NCBI RefSeq assembly: GCF_000368265.1
Contig: NZ_KB851219.1
Span: forward strand, 848,454 to 912,453
Direction: 5' to 3'
Length of the DNA: 64,000 bases
DNA from: Acinetobacter brisouisimilis
GTDB lineage: Bacteria > Pseudomonadota > Gammaproteobacteria > Pseudomonadales > Moraxellaceae
Shown: piece by piece, positions 38,241 through 47,553 of the stretch
Numbering within the stretch: the stretch's first letter is position 1
How the letters are laid out: every line of letters begins with the position of its first letter
Notes under the pieces: generated by a model
Database searches by the model: none
What the model saw: the letters and a program-made list of their open reading frames with translations, nothing else
Told to the model about the DNA's origin: nothing
Program-made: the position numbers and the translations under genes

Positions 38241-40253
38241 TTATTTTGCGGTCGGAGCTTGATACAAACCGTGTTGAATCAAGTGCAAACGTAAAATCCG
38301 CCGTAACTCCAAAACTGCTTCAGGAGTTTCCTGAATAGAATGCCCCCCGTGAATAATTTTCTCTGACGCGGCACCCTCTAAATGAGCACTGCTATAAGGA
38401 ACGATTCCATCAGTTATTTTTTGTAGATCATTGCTTTTGGTGTCATTACCAATAATTGAATGAAAAATAAACCCTTTAGGTGGATTTACATTTTTGGTAA
38501 GCGCAATGAATTTGGATTTGTAACTGAGGTCGCTAGGGCCATTTTGAATAATACTTTGATTGAGCTGTTTGATGGTGCCTTTGACATTCAGATCGCCCTC
38601 TAAAGTATCGCCAATTGCCCCCATAAAAACACTGGGTACACGAATGATTCGGCGCGCCATTTTCGTAAACCATAAATCAGCGAAAGCAGTGCCTTTGTTT
38701 GGAGAAGACAGGAAAATCGCCCGATCGAAGTTGGGAATAGGCTGGATATTGAAGCGCTCAAGTATCACAGGATCAGTTTTGTGTGCAAGTAAACTGTGGC
38801 TATTGTAAATTTTAAATGCGGCAGTACTCAAGTTCTGATTGCTGACCAGTAAGCGTGCAATAATTCCACCCATAGAATGACCGATCAGCACGGCATCACT
38901 ATATGCAGGCGCTTTAGGGTCGACCAATGCAAAGGACTGTTTGAGTAGAGCATAAATTTGAAAGCGACTTTCAATGATTGGCATGTTGGTTGAATAAAAT
39001 ACTTGCCAAACCTGATAATGCTCACGCAAAACAGGATCACTCATAATATCATTCGTCAGGCGTACCCATGCTTCGGGGCTGCTGGCAAGACCATGAATCA
39101 GCACAATGACTTTCTTGTTCGGATTAAAGGGTTCCAGCATGTATAAATGCGGCATCACGATGTTTTTGTCACGATCAATCAGGCTTAAATAAGCCGATTT
39201 ACCTAGATTATTTTGTGCTAACCACAATCCATAAGGTACAGAGAAATTTGCAGCCAATGGATAAGCGTTATGCTCAATACTGATTTTGTCATAACGATAG
39301 GGGTCATGTATCTTGACGACCATAGGTGAATTGTTCAGTAAACTTTGTAAACTGGTATTTTTTTCAGGCTCGATGGTAATGGTACTTGCAAGGTAACGCG
39401 GAGCATGAATATTTGGATTACCTCCAGTATTAAACTGGTAGCTTAGCGGATCTAAAATATACTGATTTTCCTCATGACGTTGCTTTTTTGGCAAGACCAC
39501 CACAAATTCTGAGCCAAAGCCATCCCGTCGGTTAATGGAGCGTAGCCCTGAAAAATTCATATTGTAACTTGAAATATAGCTCTCAATTGGTTGATGCGCT
39601 AAATCTGGATAGTCGCTAAAGTCAATTTGATAAGTACTATTGCCAATCTTGATGCTAGCAGGTTGGCTCGTGGTTTGTTGTTCTATAGGCTGGGCAGGGT
39701 ATGCAGAGGCAAGTTTAGCAATTGCCTGATTATAAAAGTCACGAACTTGAACTTGTCGGTTATCAAAAATACGTTGTGTAGGTTCTCGAGTAGAATGAAA
39801 CAGATAGGCATAACTGTAACGAATACTTTTGTCGAGCATCTCACCTTCTTGTGTAATACAGCTAGAAAACAATTGTTGCTGCTGTTGATATTTTTCGGAA
39901 AGATGCTGCTTCGGCTTAGGTTTTTTCTTACAGGCCGATGAGTTTTCTAATAATTTGGCTTTTGCTAGATACAGCTCGCTGGCAGTGGAAAATAATTGCT
40001 CTTGTGGAATTTGTTGCATGTTTTTTAAACATGCTACGGGGCTTTCAATACAACTTTTGGCTTCACGTCCTGTCATGGACAAGACATTTAAACTGGCTTC
40101 GCTCAGTTGGTCGCGGGTGAGAATGCTGTCACGCTCATTGGAAATTGTTACATTTAAGGCTTGCCGTTTGACATTGACGACCTGACAGCCGCTTAGCATA
40201 AGGCTGGATAGACCAATCAATACAAATGTAGATTTCAACAGTTTTACATGCAT
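38241..40253 (-). CDS. Lipase-like alpha/beta hydrolase lipoprotein
   Basis: About 670 residues. The signal peptide ends in the lipobox LMLSGC near residue 23, so the protein should be a lipoprotein. The C-terminal half is an alpha/beta hydrolase: VIVLIHGLASSPEAW (oxyanion region), then the nucleophile elbow LIGHSMGGIIARLL, with a late DGIVPYSSAHLEGA and a His in IIHGGHSIQETPEA as candidate acid and base. I start at the ATG ending 40253, giving a normal signal peptide; an upstream frame extension adds 14 residues. Substrate unknown; esterase or phospholipase are possible. Confidence 0.82.
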   Translation of the reverse strand: MHVKLLKSTFVLIGLSSLMLSGCQVVNVKRQALNVTISNERDSILTRDQLSEASLNVLSMTGREAKSCIESPVACLKNMQQIPQEQLFSTASELYLAKAKLLENSSACKKKPKPKQHLSEKYQQQQQLFSSCITQEGEMLDKSIRYSYAYLFHSTREPTQRIFDNRQVQVRDFYNQAIAKLASAYPAQPIEQQTTSQPASIKIGNSTYQIDFSDYPDLAHQPIESYISSYNMNFSGLRSINRRDGFGSEFVVVLPKKQRHEENQYILDPLSYQFNTGGNPNIHAPRYLASTITIEPEKNTSLQSLLNNSPMVVKIHDPYRYDKISIEHNAYPLAANFSVPYGLWLAQNNLGKSAYLSLIDRDKNIVMPHLYMLEPFNPNKKVIVLIHGLASSPEAWVRLTNDIMSDPVLREHYQVWQVFYSTNMPIIESRFQIYALLKQSFALVDPKAPAYSDAVLIGHSMGGIIARLLVSNQNLSTAAFKIYNSHSLLAHKTDPVILERFNIQPIPNFDRAIFLSSPNKGTAFADLWFTKMARRIIRVPSVFMGAIGDTLEGDLNVKGTIKQLNQSIIQNGPSDLSYKSKFIALTKNVNPPKGFIFHSIIGNDTKSNDLQKITDGIVPYSSAHLEGAASEKIIHGGHSIQETPEAVLELRRILRLHLIQHGLYQAPTAK

Positions 40254-40321
40254 AGTGCCTAAATCTGCAACAAAGAAAAGAGTTAAAAGAAGCATACGAA
40301 ATTACGAGCGTTTTTCAATGC

Positions 40322-40366
40322 AAACAATATAAAAGGCGACCAAGACAGTCACCTTTCATATTGTTT
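40322..40366 (-). terminator. Inverted repeat between ubiA and the lipase gene
   Basis: AAACAATAT.AAAGG.GAC pairs with GTC.CCTTT.ATATTGTTT with three mismatches. On the minus strand it follows ubiA; the T run is broken, so termination is only likely. Confidence 0.5.
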
Positions 40367-40431
40367 AAGAGTATCCTGTCCTGATATGTATTTATATTGG
40401 AGTTTTATTTCAAGACGAAGAAAATCTGGGT

Positions 40432-41310
40432 TTAAAGCAGAGCGATAAAGATCCCTGCAAAAATAATCATACCGACCCAGCGATTATGCAAGAATGTTTT
40501 GAAACAACGCTGCGGATCACGCTGACGAGTTTGCATCCATTGATAAATATAGTCAGCGATTACAGCACACAGTGCAATCATGCCATAAGGATAGAATAAC
40601 TCTTCTCGATATAATGCTGCACCAATTAATACGACACTGGCTGCCTGTAATAAATTAATAATCTGGATATCATAACGACCAAATAAAATAGCGGTGGATT
40701 TCACACCAATTTTTAGGTCATATTCACGGTCGGTAATTGCATACTGCGTGTCATATGCGACGGTCCAAGCCAGATTACCAAAGTAAAGTAGCCAGCAGGT
40801 TAAATCCAGTGGGCGTCCCATTGCAGTAAATGCCATAGGAATTGCCCATGAAAATGCTGCACCCAAAAACACTTGTGGCAAATGGGTATAGCGTTTCATA
40901 AATGGATAAATGAACGCCAAAATGAGTGCACCAAAAGAACAATAAAAGGTTGTGATTGGTAAAAAGAACAGCAGGCAGGCACTAGCAGCCACCAAAGCCA
41001 AAAACACCATGATGGCTTCAATCGGTTGAATGATGCCTGTGGCAAGAGGACGTTGCTTGGTACGTGCAACATGACCATCGACTTTACGGTCAGCAAAGTC
41101 ATTAATCGCACAGCCTGCGGCACGCATAAAAATCACACCGAGAAACATTACAATAAAGGTTTTTAAATCAGGGAAACCTTTTGCAGCAATCCACAGTGCC
41201 CACATGGTTGGCCAAAGCACCAGCTCTGTGCCAATTGGTTTATCAAAACGGCACAGGTAATAATATGCTTGTAAGCGCTGTTGCCAGTTGGTGTGTTGTA
41301 CAGTTGCCAT
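40432..41310 (-). CDS. ubiA: 4-hydroxybenzoate polyprenyltransferase UbiA
   Basis: Membrane prenyltransferase that attaches the isoprenoid tail to 4-hydroxybenzoate in ubiquinone synthesis. The 292-residue protein has about eight hydrophobic segments and the two aspartate-rich motifs NDFADRKVDGH (near 70) and DREYDLKIGVKSTA (near 195) for Mg-diphosphate binding. AAGGA lies five bases before the ATG. It follows ubiC by nine bases in the same operon. Confidence 0.96.
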   Translation of the reverse strand: MATVQHTNWQQRLQAYYYLCRFDKPIGTELVLWPTMWALWIAAKGFPDLKTFIVMFLGVIFMRAAGCAINDFADRKVDGHVARTKQRPLATGIIQPIEAIMVFLALVAASACLLFFLPITTFYCSFGALILAFIYPFMKRYTHLPQVFLGAAFSWAIPMAFTAMGRPLDLTCWLLYFGNLAWTVAYDTQYAITDREYDLKIGVKSTAILFGRYDIQIINLLQAASVVLIGAALYREELFYPYGMIALCAVIADYIYQWMQTRQRDPQRCFKTFLHNRWVGMIIFAGIFIALL

Positions 41311-41319
41311 GCCAGTCCT

Positions 41320-41799
41320 TCATCGCAATGTTTGAATAAAGCGTTCAAATGCAGGTAAAAAAGTTTCTTGAACAATAAACTTGCAGCCGTGCCAAGTATA
41401 ACAACTTTGCCGTGTCCAGCCCTCATTCAAATGCAGTATCCGCCGTTCACAGTGCGGCGTCGTGCGTTGGAATAAGTAATGCCCAATTGGACGTTGACCC
41501 AAATGTCGAAAGCGTCGTGCTTTACCTTGCAGGCTTAAAATCGGAAAAATACTTTTAGCACGTACCCACGGCTCGGATTCACAGCCATATAAAAAAACTT
41601 CTCTTACCCATGCAGTATGTTGATGTGGCATATTTAACCATAAACTGTCTTGACGCTGCATGCGCTGAAAAGATTCTTGAAGTGGCTCTACTCGAAACTG
41701 CCCACCTGCAAGTTGAGTGAGTTGCTGAGTCAGTGAGCCTGAGGCATATAGCCAAGATTTTAAATGGGAATCAAGCCCTTGTGGATAATGCTGAGTCAT
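41320..41799 (-). CDS. ubiC: Chorismate lyase UbiC
   Basis: Converts chorismate to 4-hydroxybenzoate and pyruvate, the first committed step to ubiquinone. The 159-residue protein is the usual length and shows REVFLYGCESEPWVRAKSIF near the middle, followed by LGQRPIGHYLF, both family blocks. Nine bases separate it from ubiA, which uses its product. No strong Shine-Dalgarno was seen. Confidence 0.93.
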   Translation of the reverse strand: MTQHYPQGLDSHLKSWLYASGSLTQQLTQLAGGQFRVEPLQESFQRMQRQDSLWLNMPHQHTAWVREVFLYGCESEPWVRAKSIFPILSLQGKARRFRHLGQRPIGHYLFQRTTPHCERRILHLNEGWTRQSCYTWHGCKFIVQETFLPAFERFIQTLR

Positions 41800-42295
41800 A
41801 TGCAGTGTCTTGTTGCGTGGTCAGTCGTGCAATTTGTTCGAAAGCCATTCACGTGGAGCAAACATTGTAATGTACCGATGCAAATTGATGAAGTCATAAA
41901 TTTTAACTTGTTATAAATTATCATTATTTTATTTGAATTTTCCTGTAATTTGACGGCGTTTTTTCGCGCTAAGCATTGAATTTAAAAGTGTCGTTCTGCT
42001 TGAAATCGACCATATTGGAAAGAGATTAAAATTGAATCACAGAAAGCTAGGCGAGAAAGTTTATATAAACAAATATTATTTGCCTTGTTTAAAAATCAGA
42101 ATAATGAATGGCTTAAAATAACTTGATTTGCAGTATCCAATGATTGTGCAAGGGAAGGTATAAACAGATAGCAGGATTGATCATTAAGGGAATTATGTTA
42201 CGAGAAACTGCTTTAGTCATTTGCGAGAGTAATTCTGTATGAACGCTATAACTTATTGCATCCACAAATTATAAGTACTTAGTTAGCATGACTTA
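41800..42295. other. 496-bp gap between ubiC and lpxH
   Basis: AT-rich DNA with no reading frame that I accept. It should contain the ubiCA promoter at the left and the lpxH 3' end at the right. No repeat, hairpin terminator or RNA recognised. Confidence 0.4.
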
Positions 42296-43015
42296 TTAAA
42301 ATTTATAATTCTTAAACTGCTGCTGACCTTGCGCATCAATCTCTAAAATCATGGCTTCGCCTGTTTTTTCGCGCCAGTCACCCAGTACAATACGCTGTTT
42401 ATGATTAATTTCTGTATGAATCATGGGGCGGTGAGTGTGACCGTGAATTAAAACATCAACATCTTTGAGTGCAGCATCAACGGCTTGCTGATTGACATCC
42501 ATCATATCGTAATGCTTTTCTTGTTTGGATTCGTTACTTTTTTGCCGAAAACCTTCCGCCAGTTTTTTGCGAAAACTTAAAGGTGTACGTCGCAAAATAA
42601 AGATTAAAACTGGATTGCGAATAATTTTTTTAAAGCGTTGATAAGCAACATCATCGGTACACAGGGCATCACCATGTTCAAGGCGATACAACTGGTTGTG
42701 AATCTTTAATGTCGCAATCTCAGGCAACAAATGACCTGAAAACTGATTTAGGAACTTTTGGCTTAATGCAAAATCACGGTTGCCGACTTGAAAATAAACC
42801 TGATTGCCCTGTGCAGTAAATTGTTGTAGCGCCTGCACAATTTCAGCAAGCCATACTGAGCGGTTATCATCGCCAATCCATGCATTGAACCAGTCACCCA
42901 AAATATAGAGCTGGGTTTGTTTTTGCTTATAGTCGTCTAATAAAGCTAAAAACCCTCGAACGAGTCGAGGGTGATTAGGTGACAAATGTAAATCAGAGAT
43001 AAACAGGTAAGTCAC
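42296..43015 (-). CDS. lpxH: UDP-2,3-diacylglucosamine diphosphatase LpxH
   Basis: Hydrolyses UDP-2,3-diacylglucosamine to lipid X in lipid A synthesis. The 239-residue calcineurin-like phosphatase has the metal motifs SDLHLS (residue 7), GDWFNAWIGDD (near 41), GNRD (near 79) and GHTHRP (near 195). The start is GTG with AGGA seven bases upstream. It lies 15 bases after ppiB in the same orientation, probably cotranscribed. Standard length. Confidence 0.95.
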   Translation of the reverse strand: MTYLFISDLHLSPNHPRLVRGFLALLDDYKQKQTQLYILGDWFNAWIGDDNRSVWLAEIVQALQQFTAQGNQVYFQVGNRDFALSQKFLNQFSGHLLPEIATLKIHNQLYRLEHGDALCTDDVAYQRFKKIIRNPVLIFILRRTPLSFRKKLAEGFRQKSNESKQEKHYDMMDVNQQAVDAALKDVDVLIHGHTHRPMIHTEINHKQRIVLGDWREKTGEAMILEIDAQGQQQFKNYKF

Positions 43016-43030
43016 AAAGGCATCCTAAAA

Positions 43031-43540
43031 TTATTCAGCGATAATTTTAGCAGTTTCAATCACGACATTTTCTAAAGGAACGTCAGCGTGGTAACCACGG
43101 TTGCCTGTACGTACGCCTTTAATTTGTTCAACAACGTCCATACCTTCAACAACTTTACCAAACACGGCATAACCCCAACCTTGGGTAGTTTTGCCAGTGT
43201 GGTTTAAGAAAGAGTTGCTTTTTACATTGATAAAGAACTGTGCAGAAGCAGAGTGAGGTGCTTGTGTACGAGCCATAGCAATAGTGCCAGCATCATTGCT
43301 TAAACCATTGTCAGCTTCGTTTTCAATTGCATCACGAGTTGCTTTTTCTTTAAAGTTTTCGTCGAAACCGCCACCTTGGATCATGAAACCATCGATTACA
43401 CGGTGGAAAATTACACCATCATAGAAACCATCACGCACATATTCTAAAAAGTTTGCCACTGTTTTAGGCGCTTTTTCGCTGTTAAGCTCAAGAACAATAC
43501 GACCTTTATTGGTGTTTAATTCGACTTGAGGAAAACTCAT
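43031..43540 (-). CDS. ppiB: Cyclophilin-type peptidyl-prolyl isomerase PpiB
   Basis: Cytoplasmic proline isomerase of 169 residues. The cyclophilin core is seen in [15 protein letters not shown] (catalytic Arg), [16 protein letters not shown] and [14 protein letters not shown]. No signal peptide. The ATG ending at 43540 has AGGAGA seven bases upstream; an in-frame ATG 24 bases earlier would begin before this site. It precedes lpxH by 15 bases. Confidence 0.95.
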   Translation of the reverse strand: MSFPQVELNTNKGRIVLELNSEKAPKTVANFLEYVRDGFYDGVIFHRVIDGFMIQGGGFDENFKEKATRDAIENEADNGLSNDAGTIAMARTQAPHSASAQFFINVKSNSFLNHTGKTTQGWGYAVFGKVVEGMDVVEQIKGVRTGNRGYHADVPLENVVIETAKIIAE

Positions 43541-43707
43541 TACATAATCTCCTAGGCATGGCAAAAAAAGCCACGGGTTTTTTTGTTGAGAGAAGCATAA
43601 GCAAACTGTAAACTAGATAGCAAGTATAAACGTTATTTTGTTTGAGAAAAGAGCCTGATAGCGTTTAAATTATCCTAAATTTTTAACCAAGAAGTGATTT
43701 ATCCATT

Positions 43708-45435
43708 ATGAAGCCGAATGATGCTGTTTCAAATCTGCCAAATATACCGACACCGAATAGCCAAGCCACTGTCGATGCTGCGCAGCAAGAACAACAGCCC
43801 GGCTTAGACTTTATCCGTCAAGTCATTACCGATGATGTTGCAGCAGGCCGCACTGCTACAGTTGTAACCCGTTTCCCACCTGAACCTAATGGTTATTTGC
43901 ATATTGGTCACGTAAAAGCCATTTGCTTGAACTTTGGTGTTGCTGAAGAATTTGGTGGCTATTGTAATTTACGTTTTGACGATACCAACCCAGATGCAGA
44001 AGAACAAGAATATGTTGATGGTATTGCCAATGATGTGAAATGGCTCGGATTTAACTGGAAAGGCGAGCCATGCTACGCTTCGAGCTATTTTGATCAACTC
44101 TATACATGGGCTGTACAGCTGATCGAACAAGGCGATGCTTATGTTGATTTGCAAACGCCTGAAGAAATCAAGTTAAACCGCGGTAACTTTGTTGAACCTG
44201 GTAAAAATTCACCTTACCGTGATGCAACTGTACAAGAAAATCTTGAACGTTTTGAAAAAATGAAAGATGGTACATTTGCCGAAGGTCAGGCTGTTTTACG
44301 TGCCAAAATTGACATGGCAAGCCCAAATGTCCACATGCGTGATCCGATTTTGTATCGTATTTTGCACTCTGAGCACCATCAGACAGGTGATAAATGGAAA
44401 ATCTACCCAATGTATGACTATGCGCATCCATTGTCAGATGCCATTGAAGCCGTTACGCATTCACTCTGTACTTTAGAATTCCAAGATCACCGCGCATTTT
44501 ATGACTGGGTGATTGAGAAAGTTCATTCTGTTGCTGTACCGCGTCAGTACGAATCTTCGCGTTTAAACATTGATTATACGATTACCTCAAAACGTAAATT
44601 ACGCCGTTTGGTTGAAGGTAACTTTGTTAATGGTTGGGATGACCCACGTATGCCAACCGTAGTCGGTATGCGGCGTCGTGGTTTCACTGCTGAAGGTTTA
44701 CGCGATTTCTGTAAACGTGTGGGCGTGTCAAAAACTGACGGTGTGGTGGATGTTGCTATGCTGGAGTTCTGTATTCGCCAGTCGCTTGAAAACAGCGCAG
44801 CGCGTGGTATGGCAGTGCTTAACCCACTCAAAGTAACGTTAACTAATTTGCCTGAAGATATGGACTTGGCTCATGCACGCCATCCAAACGTAGACATGGG
44901 CGAGCGTATTATTCCACTGAGCAAAGAAATTTACATTGATCGTAAAGACTTTGAAGAAGTGCCACCAAAAGGCTTTAAACGCTTAGTACCTGAAGGCGAA
45001 GTACGTTTACGTCATGCTTATGTCATTAAGTGTGATGAAGTAATTAAAGATGAAAATGGTGAAGTGGTTGAACTGAAATGTTCGATCGACCCTGCAACTT
45101 TAGGTAAAAACCCTGAAGGTCGTAAGGTGAAAGGTGTCATTCACTGGGTATCTGCAAGTCAAGGTATTCCTGCTGAAGTACGCATTTATGATCGACTATT
45201 TAGTGTTGCAGACCCTGAGCAAGGTGAAGATTTCTTGGAAAATCTCAATCCAAATTCACTGACTGTACTGCAAGCGGTGATTGAGCCTGCTTTGGCACAA
45301 GCCAACCCTGAGGATCGCTTCCAGTTTGAGCGTGAAGGTTACTTCGTTGCAGATCGTTATGACCACAGTGCAGAAAAACCAGTGTTTAACCGTATTTTGG
45401 ATTTAAAAGATAGTTTTAAACCTGAGAAAAAATAA
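43708..45435 (+). CDS. glnS: Glutaminyl-tRNA synthetase
   Basis: Class I synthetase charging tRNA-Gln, 575 residues. The ATP-binding HIGH motif is in [15 protein letters not shown] near residue 62, and the KMSKS-equivalent in [13 protein letters not shown] near 296; [17 protein letters not shown] is also conserved. The C-terminal beta-barrel anticodon-binding domain follows. A short Gln/Ala-rich N-terminal extension precedes the catalytic fold. It is divergent from ppiB and ends at a hairpin terminator. Confidence 0.97.
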   Translation: MKPNDAVSNLPNIPTPNSQATVDAAQQEQQPGLDFIRQVITDDVAAGRTATVVTRFPPEPNGYLHIGHVKAICLNFGVAEEFGGYCNLRFDDTNPDAEEQEYVDGIANDVKWLGFNWKGEPCYASSYFDQLYTWAVQLIEQGDAYVDLQTPEEIKLNRGNFVEPGKNSPYRDATVQENLERFEKMKDGTFAEGQAVLRAKIDMASPNVHMRDPILYRILHSEHHQTGDKWKIYPMYDYAHPLSDAIEAVTHSLCTLEFQDHRAFYDWVIEKVHSVAVPRQYESSRLNIDYTITSKRKLRRLVEGNFVNGWDDPRMPTVVGMRRRGFTAEGLRDFCKRVGVSKTDGVVDVAMLEFCIRQSLENSAARGMAVLNPLKVTLTNLPEDMDLAHARHPNVDMGERIIPLSKEIYIDRKDFEEVPPKGFKRLVPEGEVRLRHAYVIKCDEVIKDENGEVVELKCSIDPATLGKNPEGRKVKGVIHWVSASQGIPAEVRIYDRLFSVADPEQGEDFLENLNPNSLTVLQAVIEPALAQANPEDRFQFEREGYFVADRYDHSAEKPVFNRILDLKDSFKPEKK

Positions 45436-45482
45436 TTGATTTAAGATCAATGCTTTTTGCAAGATAGATGATCTTATCAGTC

Positions 45483-45512
45483 AAGCCCTTGGAGCAATCT
45501 GAGGGCTTTTCT
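45483..45512 (+). terminator. Terminator after glnS
   Basis: AAGCCCT / AGGGCTT stem with a 12-base loop, then TTTCTTTT. Confidence 0.8.
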
Positions 45513-45696
45513 TTTGGTGAAAGTTGCTATGGATTCGTATGGAAAATTCTTCAAAAACCTGAAAAGTAGATAATAAAGTTGGTTAAAAAACAATTAAAAA
45601 GAAAAAAATAAGTTTTTTTGTTTTATATATGAAAAATAATTCCAAAAAGATGCTAAATTAGAATCAATCAGGAAAATAATTCGAAATGACCGTTGC

Positions 45697-45702
45697 TATA
45701 GT
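45697..45702 (+). promoter_or_regulatory. Candidate -10 box of RNA element copy B
   Basis: TATAGT eight bases before the conserved AGGGTGTGA block; no clear -35 box. Confidence 0.45.
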
Positions 45703-45709
45703 ACGAATC

Positions 45710-45890
45710 AGGGTGTGACGGGGATCGAGAAGATTGGTTAGCCAATATTGGGAGATAAGTGCTAACCTCGCTCACAAAGTATCGACTCGGCTTTTAGACA
45801 CAATCAACCACAAGTTGCTTGCCAAAGACTTAATGTTAGCATCATTAAGTTGTCAAAAGTAAACATAAGTTTTCCCTTGACCCTTAAAAA
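45710..45890 (+). ncRNA. Structured RNA-like element, copy B
   Basis: Homologous to copy A at 32711-32900. AGGGT (45710-45714) pairs with ACCCT (45880-45884). Where copy A has GAGTA/TACTC, this copy has GGTTAGC/GCTAACC (45736-45742/45761-45767): a different sequence that still pairs, which supports a folded RNA. The conserved GTTTTCCCTTGACC block lies at the 3' end. It ends about 68 bases before an Lrp-type regulator gene, so it could be either a small RNA or that gene's leader; copy A is far from its next gene, favouring a small RNA. Confidence 0.58.
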
Positions 45891-45957
45891 TTCTTGCCTG
45901 CAATGATAAAAATACATTTCTTATTATTTTTCCAAAATTAAATTATGGAAAAATCTC

Positions 45958-46428
45958 ATGCAATTAGACCGTTATGACAAGCAAATTCTTGAAATTTTGA
46001 CTCATGAAGATTTAAACCTTAATGAGTTGTCCGAGCGTATTAATTTATCTGTCAGTTCAGTACATCGCCGTATCAAACATCTGATTGAATCCAAGATTAT
46101 GACCAATTTGAAGCGCGAAATTAATTACGCCAAATTGGGCTTTACCTTACATATTTTGCTGCAAGTCTCTCTGAATAAACATGATAGTGAAACATTTGAT
46201 AGCTTCTTAGAGCAAATAGAAGCTATTCCAGAAGTGATCAATGCCTATCTGGTTACAGGGCAAAGTGCAGATTTTATTGTCGAGCTTGTAGCAAAAAATA
46301 TGGAAGACTATAGCGAGATTTTACTACGCCGTATTGCCAAAATTGAAAATGTGGTCGCGCTGCATTCGAGCTTTGTGATTAAAAAATATGATGTTTTTAA
46401 CTGTTATAATATGTTGAGCCGTGTTTAA
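45958..46428 (+). CDS. Lrp/AsnC-family transcriptional regulator
   Basis: 156-residue regulator. An N-terminal winged helix starts LDRYDKQILEILTH, with LSERINLSVSSVHRRIKHL as the helix-turn-helix, followed by the RAM effector domain (with ITGQSADFIVEL-like VTGQSADFIVEL near 99). Such proteins sense amino acids and often control transport or catabolism. It stands 520 bases from glnS, just after RNA element B, and is convergent with the PanE-like gene. The target is not evident. GGAAAA lies upstream of the ATG. Confidence 0.9.
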   Translation: MQLDRYDKQILEILTHEDLNLNELSERINLSVSSVHRRIKHLIESKIMTNLKREINYAKLGFTLHILLQVSLNKHDSETFDSFLEQIEAIPEVINAYLVTGQSADFIVELVAKNMEDYSEILLRRIAKIENVVALHSSFVIKKYDVFNCYNMLSRV

Positions 46429-46457
46429 GGCTCAACATAATCTGATTTTAAATTCGG

Positions 46458-47384
46458 TTAAAAACTGGTTTCAATAGCATGAATCATATTGACTAGAACC
46501 TGATTGACAGGCGTTGCCACATGGTATTTTAAACCCAATTGAATCACAGTTTCCCCAAAAATCGCCACCTCAGTTTTGCGTTTGGCTAAAATGTCCTGAC
46601 ACATTGAAGTATATGCCTGATCATTGAGCTGGAGCATCGGCGTAAGAATCTCTTTATGGTCTTGTTCAGTTAATGCAATACCTGCAACATGCGCAATATC
46701 AAGGACTTCTTGTGCCGCAGAAAACATGAGTTGCTGTACATAAGGATTTGTTTTGACTTGGCCATACGGAACTTTCAAAATCGCTGTGACCTGATTGGCC
46801 GCGACATTTAGCATAAATTTTTTCCAAAGTGCATATTGCATATCGACAGGGGTTTGATAGGGAATCTGTGCCTGCTCAAATAAATGCTGTACCTGTTGCA
46901 CATCGGAGCTTGGTGTCTGGTTATTCTGCTCACCAAATACCAAGAAACCCGCTTTAGTGTAATTGACATGGGTATCTTGTCGAGTTGCATCCATGGCCAC
47001 GCCATAAGCATAAAAAGGATGCTGTGGTCCTAAATGTTCGGCAATCATACTTTCGCTGCTAATACCATTGAGCAAGGAAATAATGCGGGTTTTGGGCTGA
47101 AGAATTTCACGACATAATTCAATTGCTTCATGCAATTGTGCAGCTTTAACCCCGATAATAATCAGGTCAGCTTTGGGCGCATGCTTACTTTGTTCAGGAG
47201 TAACATAGTTAAAATCATATTTTTTATTATTGACCCAGAAACCATCGCGTTCATAGCGCATTTTACGCTGTTCATCTAAGATGACATGCACAAGTTCAGG
47301 GTTATAGTCATAAAGTTTAGATGCGTAAAGCGCACCCATTGCACCCAGTCCAATCACATAAATATGTTGAATTTGATCTAGCAT
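46458..47384 (-). CDS. 2-dehydropantoate 2-reductase family protein
   Basis: NADP-dependent reductase of the ApbA/PanE family, 308 residues. The N-terminal Rossmann motif VIGLGAMGALYASKL starts near residue 11, and the C-terminal helical domain has FMLNVAANQVTAIL, which carries the family Lys/Asn active-site area. It could be PanE of pantothenate synthesis, but Acinetobacter often carry several paralogues and there are no pan genes beside it, so the symbol is left empty. Confidence 0.82.
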   Translation of the reverse strand: MLDQIQHIYVIGLGAMGALYASKLYDYNPELVHVILDEQRKMRYERDGFWVNNKKYDFNYVTPEQSKHAPKADLIIIGVKAAQLHEAIELCREILQPKTRIISLLNGISSESMIAEHLGPQHPFYAYGVAMDATRQDTHVNYTKAGFLVFGEQNNQTPSSDVQQVQHLFEQAQIPYQTPVDMQYALWKKFMLNVAANQVTAILKVPYGQVKTNPYVQQLMFSAAQEVLDIAHVAGIALTEQDHKEILTPMLQLNDQAYTSMCQDILAKRKTEVAIFGETVIQLGLKYHVATPVNQVLVNMIHAIETSF

Positions 47385-47502
47385 GGCAATTCCATTTTTA
47401 AGTTCAATATTTTATGGAATAGTGTATAAAAAAAGCCAAATAAATGCCTGATAAAAATGCATTGAGGGGTGTGCTTTGCTCGATTCGTAAGAGAATGTAT
47501 TA

Positions 47503-47539
47503 AAAAAAGAGGTCAGCCACATGAAGTGACTGACCTTTA
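47503..47539 (-). terminator. Terminator after aspA
   Basis: AGGTCAG / CTGACCT stem with A and T runs on either side, 14 bases past the aspA stop. Confidence 0.85.
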
Positions 47540-47553
47540 AAAGCGCGGGAGAG

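Noticed and set aside
46458..47384. Firm assignment of the reductase as PanE
   Set aside because: The family is clear, but paralogues are common and no other pantothenate genes lie nearby, so no symbol was given.
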